A stretch of 64,000 nucleotides of DNA, from the NCBI RefSeq assembly GCF_963678635.1, contig NC_087065.1, forward strand, positions 52,273,858 through 52,337,857, written 5' to 3'. A program made the position numbers and the translations under genes. Below, piece by piece: positions 61,184-64,000 of the stretch. The stretch is from Symsagittifera roscoffensis. Its lineage: Eukaryota; Xenacoelomorpha; Acoela; Convolutidae. Under the pieces are notes generated by a model, which did not search any database, had not been told where the DNA came from, and was given only the letters and a program-made list of their open reading frames with translations. Positions within the stretch are counted from its first letter, which is position 1. Each line of letters starts with the position of its first letter.

Positions 61184-61436
61184 TGTTGCTATTATCTTGG
61201 TGTTTTCGTTATGTTAATATTATTCTTACCTATCGCAGTCATTTTCTCGGTTCGTCCAAAAGGTTCTGTTTTCTACAAGTTAAATTACAATTCTGAGTTA
61301 CAGCTGAAGGATATATACTTGTTATCTCCGTAATATGGGGGTTTTGTTTTTCAATCAATCAGGGTTTTTCAGGGCTTTTGTTTATAAAAGACTTTTTGAA
61401 GGGGTTTTAACAAAAGAAACCCTAGGTTCCTGATAC
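61184..61436 (-). repeat. LTR-like block (candidate 5' LTR)
   Basis: On the minus strand this copy begins TGTATCAGG and ends AGCAACA, so it has TG...CA ends. It shares only this ~253-bp block with the tandem units, as expected for an LTR. The unit copies lack the terminal TG, so the exact ends are uncertain. Confidence 0.45.
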
Positions 61437-62084
61437 ATTGGCTAATCGATCTCACGTTTGAGCCGCTTTTTCTTTAAGTTTCCTATGTCGTTATGTTTTG
61501 AAGATTATGGGATCTATAAGGATTTGCTGCTGAGTATGATGGAGTTTGAAGCCCTATTTTTGACGAACTTATATACTCACTCAAAATTCACTCAAAATAA
61601 ATCAAAATAATAAATTGTTTGCAATGTAGATTCCATTCACTGTAAAACTTACCACATTTACAACCAAATGAAATCTCGTTGCTAGAATGCCCTGGAACTT
61701 TGCAGAGTAACTGTTTTTAAATGCAAATATATTTTTGATCAAGTGTTAAACGCATCAAAAATATACTTAAAAAAATGGCAATTCTGTTGTTAAATCTAAT
61801 GAGCTTGAAGCATGAAAAACTATGATAGATGATCGAAACAAAAACGTTTGATACTTTTTGGTGGTTTGCTGGTTTTTTCGTCATTTGCCAGTTGTTTTGC
61901 CAGGAGCCAGTGACGGATTTAGGGGGGAGGTGGAGGGTGGCCGGCGCTTCTCCCCTCTCACGTATTTGACCCCCTGACAACTAAAAGGGTAAAAGGTTCG
62001 TGCTATCTTAAGACTTAAGGCCTCGATTTTTGGCGGGCTGACCCTAATTTTTTCTATGCTAGACCTTATATAATAATTTTGAAG
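61437..62084. other. non-coding interval
   Basis: AT-rich, with a GC-richer patch at 61900-61975. No gene or repeat is recognised. Confidence 0.35.
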
Positions 62085-62270
62085 GGGGAGCGCGCGCCGA
62101 AAATTTGCTATTTTTGGTCACAATTTTTCAAACTAAGCCTTGAAATTCGTTTTTAAGGCCTGTTTTTCAACGCAAAACGTTTAGCCAAAACAGGGTCTTT
62201 TTAGTGCTTTGGGAGTGCTCTGAAAATCAATTTGGTCGACCTAAAATGGGCGACAAACAATACGCCCCTG
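62085..62270 (+). repeat. family-D repeat, copy 2
   Basis: GAAGGGGGAGCGCGCGCC, CCAAAACAGGGTCTTTTTAG and GAAAATCAATTTGGTCGACC match copy 1 at 13075-13300 in order. Confidence 0.6.
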
Positions 62271-62689
62271 CCATTTCCTGTTTTCGGGTAAAAATCACCT
62301 GAACAAATAATCAAGCACTTTTTGTGGATGTCGGGGAAAAAATATCCATTAACCAATAAACTCAAACACAATATTTTGAAAATTTTCCACGCATAATTGC
62401 TTGTTTAGAGTAAAAATATGGGATAATTTTGCATAATTTTTTAGATATTAATCTAGTAGTTCCAATTTTGCACCGCCGAAGTTTTTTTGAGGGAGTAAAG
62501 CTATCAAGTGACGCTCTTTTCGTGAATTTTGGCCATTTAGGCTAAAAAAATTTAATTTTTTTCTAACTGAAAACTAGTTTTGTAAGCTTCATTTAGCGTT
62601 TCCTTGACAATAAAGAAGAATTTTAAAAAATTTTGGTGCACACAATTTTTCGAAAGTAGTTTTAAGTCTATTCTCTGTTATATATTTAA
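62271..62689. other. non-coding interval
   Basis: AT-rich, with nothing recognised. Confidence 0.35.
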
Positions 62690-63290
62690 ATCACGTCAAT
62701 CTCACTCTTATATCACTATCTCACCATGGTTAAGTTTTTCAATGTTTTGTTTTTGCATTATTAACGAAAGAATTTATTTACGTTGAAGCTCTACCGTTTA
62801 ATGTGAGGCTTAAGAATTTTTTTGATTTTTCTGTTCGAATTATGTGTTCAATTCACCAAGTTTGAAATTATCAGTCCATTAGTGCGATGATGTCAGGGTT
62901 TCGCCCAAGGCTTACGAATTTGGCCTCTAAATATGAATACCCAAATCTTTGAGTTTACGAGACAATTTTTGTTATTTTTTCCAAAGTGATCAGAGAATTT
63001 TGGCTTCAAAGTTTTCACAGAATTTGAAATTCGCAAGGTTCCTGTATTTGTGCGCTTTCAGGGTATTCTTAGGGGCTGTAAATCTTGCCTCCAAGTGTGA
63101 TTGCTCGAATCCTGTTATTTTCCGATATGTGACATTTTTATTATTTTATAATTGGTAAAAAATAGATTAAAAATTTCTAAAAATTGGAGTTTCACAATCC
63201 TATAGCTGGGTGCTGCAAGAGTAGTCTCTGATGTTGCAAATTTTTCCTCTCAATTGTATTGCTAAAATCTTTTTACTTAATCTTTAAAAA
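62690..63290 (+). repeat. family-E repeat, copy 3
   Basis: TATCTCACCATGGTTAAG, TTTCAATGTTTTG, GATGATGTCAGGGTTTCGCC and CTTACGAATTTGGCCTC follow the same order as the copy at 10310-10860. Confidence 0.6.
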
Positions 63291-63414
63291 AACAGTAGTA
63301 ATGATTGGGGGGTTAGGGCGTACCCCTCACTTATGGCTCCTATTTATTAATATAATTTTGCAATAAACTATTGTACATTTTTCTGTGACCACGCGTACTT
63401 TACAAGCTATTGTT

Positions 63415-63657
63415 ATTGTTCCGACTTCCGATACGCAAGTAACGGAATATTTGTGCTCGGGGTGGGTTTTTTTTTCTTCAGACAAATTTCGACTTTTTAA
63501 CTAGCCATTTTTGACGGAATTTTTTTATATCATTCAAAAAGTATTGTTGTCCTGAGCTTAAATTTGAAAAGATATTTCACCTGTGATCATTTTTCGTAGA
63601 GTTATGAGGGTTTAAAGATTGCCATTTTGGCCATTTTGACCAATTTGGGACAATTAA
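63415..63657 (+). repeat. family-A repeat, truncated copy
   Basis: It runs from TTATTGTTCCGACTTCCG through GTGCTCGGGGTGGG to GACAATTAACGCGCGA, then breaks off exactly where the GC-rich LINE sequence begins. Confidence 0.8.
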
Positions 63658-64000
63658 CGCGCGAGGATCCAGACGACGCCGCCTTCCAGTGGTGGATCCG
63701 ACATCTTGGGCCCCACCAAGATGCAAATGGCGTCAAGCCCCCCCTCACATTGGGTCGGGAGAAGCTCAGAAGTCTCCGGGTTTTCGGTTACGGAGCGTCT
63801 GAAGCCGGCCAGGCTGCTCCGTCTGCTCATCCTTATACTACTACTCCGCTCCGGCATTAATCCAAACCCTGGTCCAGGGCCTTACTTTTGCTCCCCTTGC
63901 TCTTTCCGCATCAAACGCACCCAGCCCAGTGTCTGGTGCCACATCTGTGGTTACATTCACCTTAAATGTAGTGGTCTTACCCACCTTAACCAACACCACC
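63658..64000 (+). mobile_element. 5' part of a non-LTR retrotransposon (LINE)
   Basis: The composition jumps from AT-rich to GC-rich. The frame ending at the window edge reads RLLRLLILILLLRSGINP and then NPGPGPYFCSPC. It continues with SVWCHICGYIHLKCSG. A leucine-rich stretch before NPGP is the layout of the 2A-like peptides found at the start of some animal LINE proteins. The following C-x2-C...W-C-x2-C...H-x3-C pattern resembles the PHD-like finger of those ORFs. Reverse transcriptase would lie beyond the window. The 2A motif is atypical: the usual acidic residues before NPGP are missing. Confidence 0.7.

Overview
This is eukaryotic, almost certainly metazoan, nuclear DNA. Three conserved animal genes can be read directly: the 3' part of NBAS (Sec39 family), a complete dynactin p150-type gene (DCTN1) and a complete five-exon GPN-loop GTPase (GPN1). 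All have spliceosomal introns. Intergenic and intronic DNA is very AT-rich and is largely made of dispersed repeats, foldback elements, transposon remnants and tRNA-like fragments. The last 340 bases switch abruptly to GC-rich LINE sequence. Species cannot be fixed from the window. An invertebrate is likely; a repeat-inflated tunicate would fit the compact exons and the GC-AG intron, but that is inference.

Layout. Positions 1-9216 are a compact gene pair on the + strand: NBAS (5' end outside the window, one 282-bp intron) followed 302 bp later by DCTN1 (one 258-bp intron). Both are made of exceptionally long exons. Positions 9217-21956 are repeat-rich. They contain a minus-strand two-exon gene of unknown function (exons 20392-19952 and 14465-14253). 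Its 5.5-kb intron holds a decayed Tc1/mariner transposase, a TTTA-rich higher-order repeat, a 76-bp minisatellite and a cluster of foldback hairpins. Positions 21957-30118 are GPN1. Its 4.1-kb first intron carries a dispersed repeat that was split by a decayed MULE DNA transposon; an 8-bp target duplication is still visible. Positions 30067-33767 are a 1.85-kb tandem duplication that begins inside the last GPN1 exon, so a second terminal-exon-like copy lies downstream.

Positions 33768-48300 are mostly diverged repeats and tRNA-like fragments. They also contain a small single-exon two-zinc-finger gene (38068-38616), a 1.55-kb element with long inverted arms (40553-42105) and weak coding traces on the minus strand (43359-45180). 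Positions 48305-58109 are a 5.4-kb head-to-tail tandem duplication. It carries a 250-260-bp block that recurs at 61184-61436, flanking a retrotransposon gag ORF (60238-59657, minus). These are best read as parts of one broken LTR retrotransposon. Positions 61437-63657 hold older repeats and a further truncated copy of the repeat family found in GPN1 intron 1. Positions 63658-64000 are the 5' part of a non-LTR retrotransposon with an NPGP-type 2A-like motif followed by a cysteine-rich finger.

The host genes act in separate core processes: ER-Golgi tethering and RNA surveillance (NBAS), dynein-dynactin transport (DCTN1) and RNA polymerase II assembly and import (GPN1). No shared pathway is implied. 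The most informative biology is the dated layering of transposons and the two tandem duplications.
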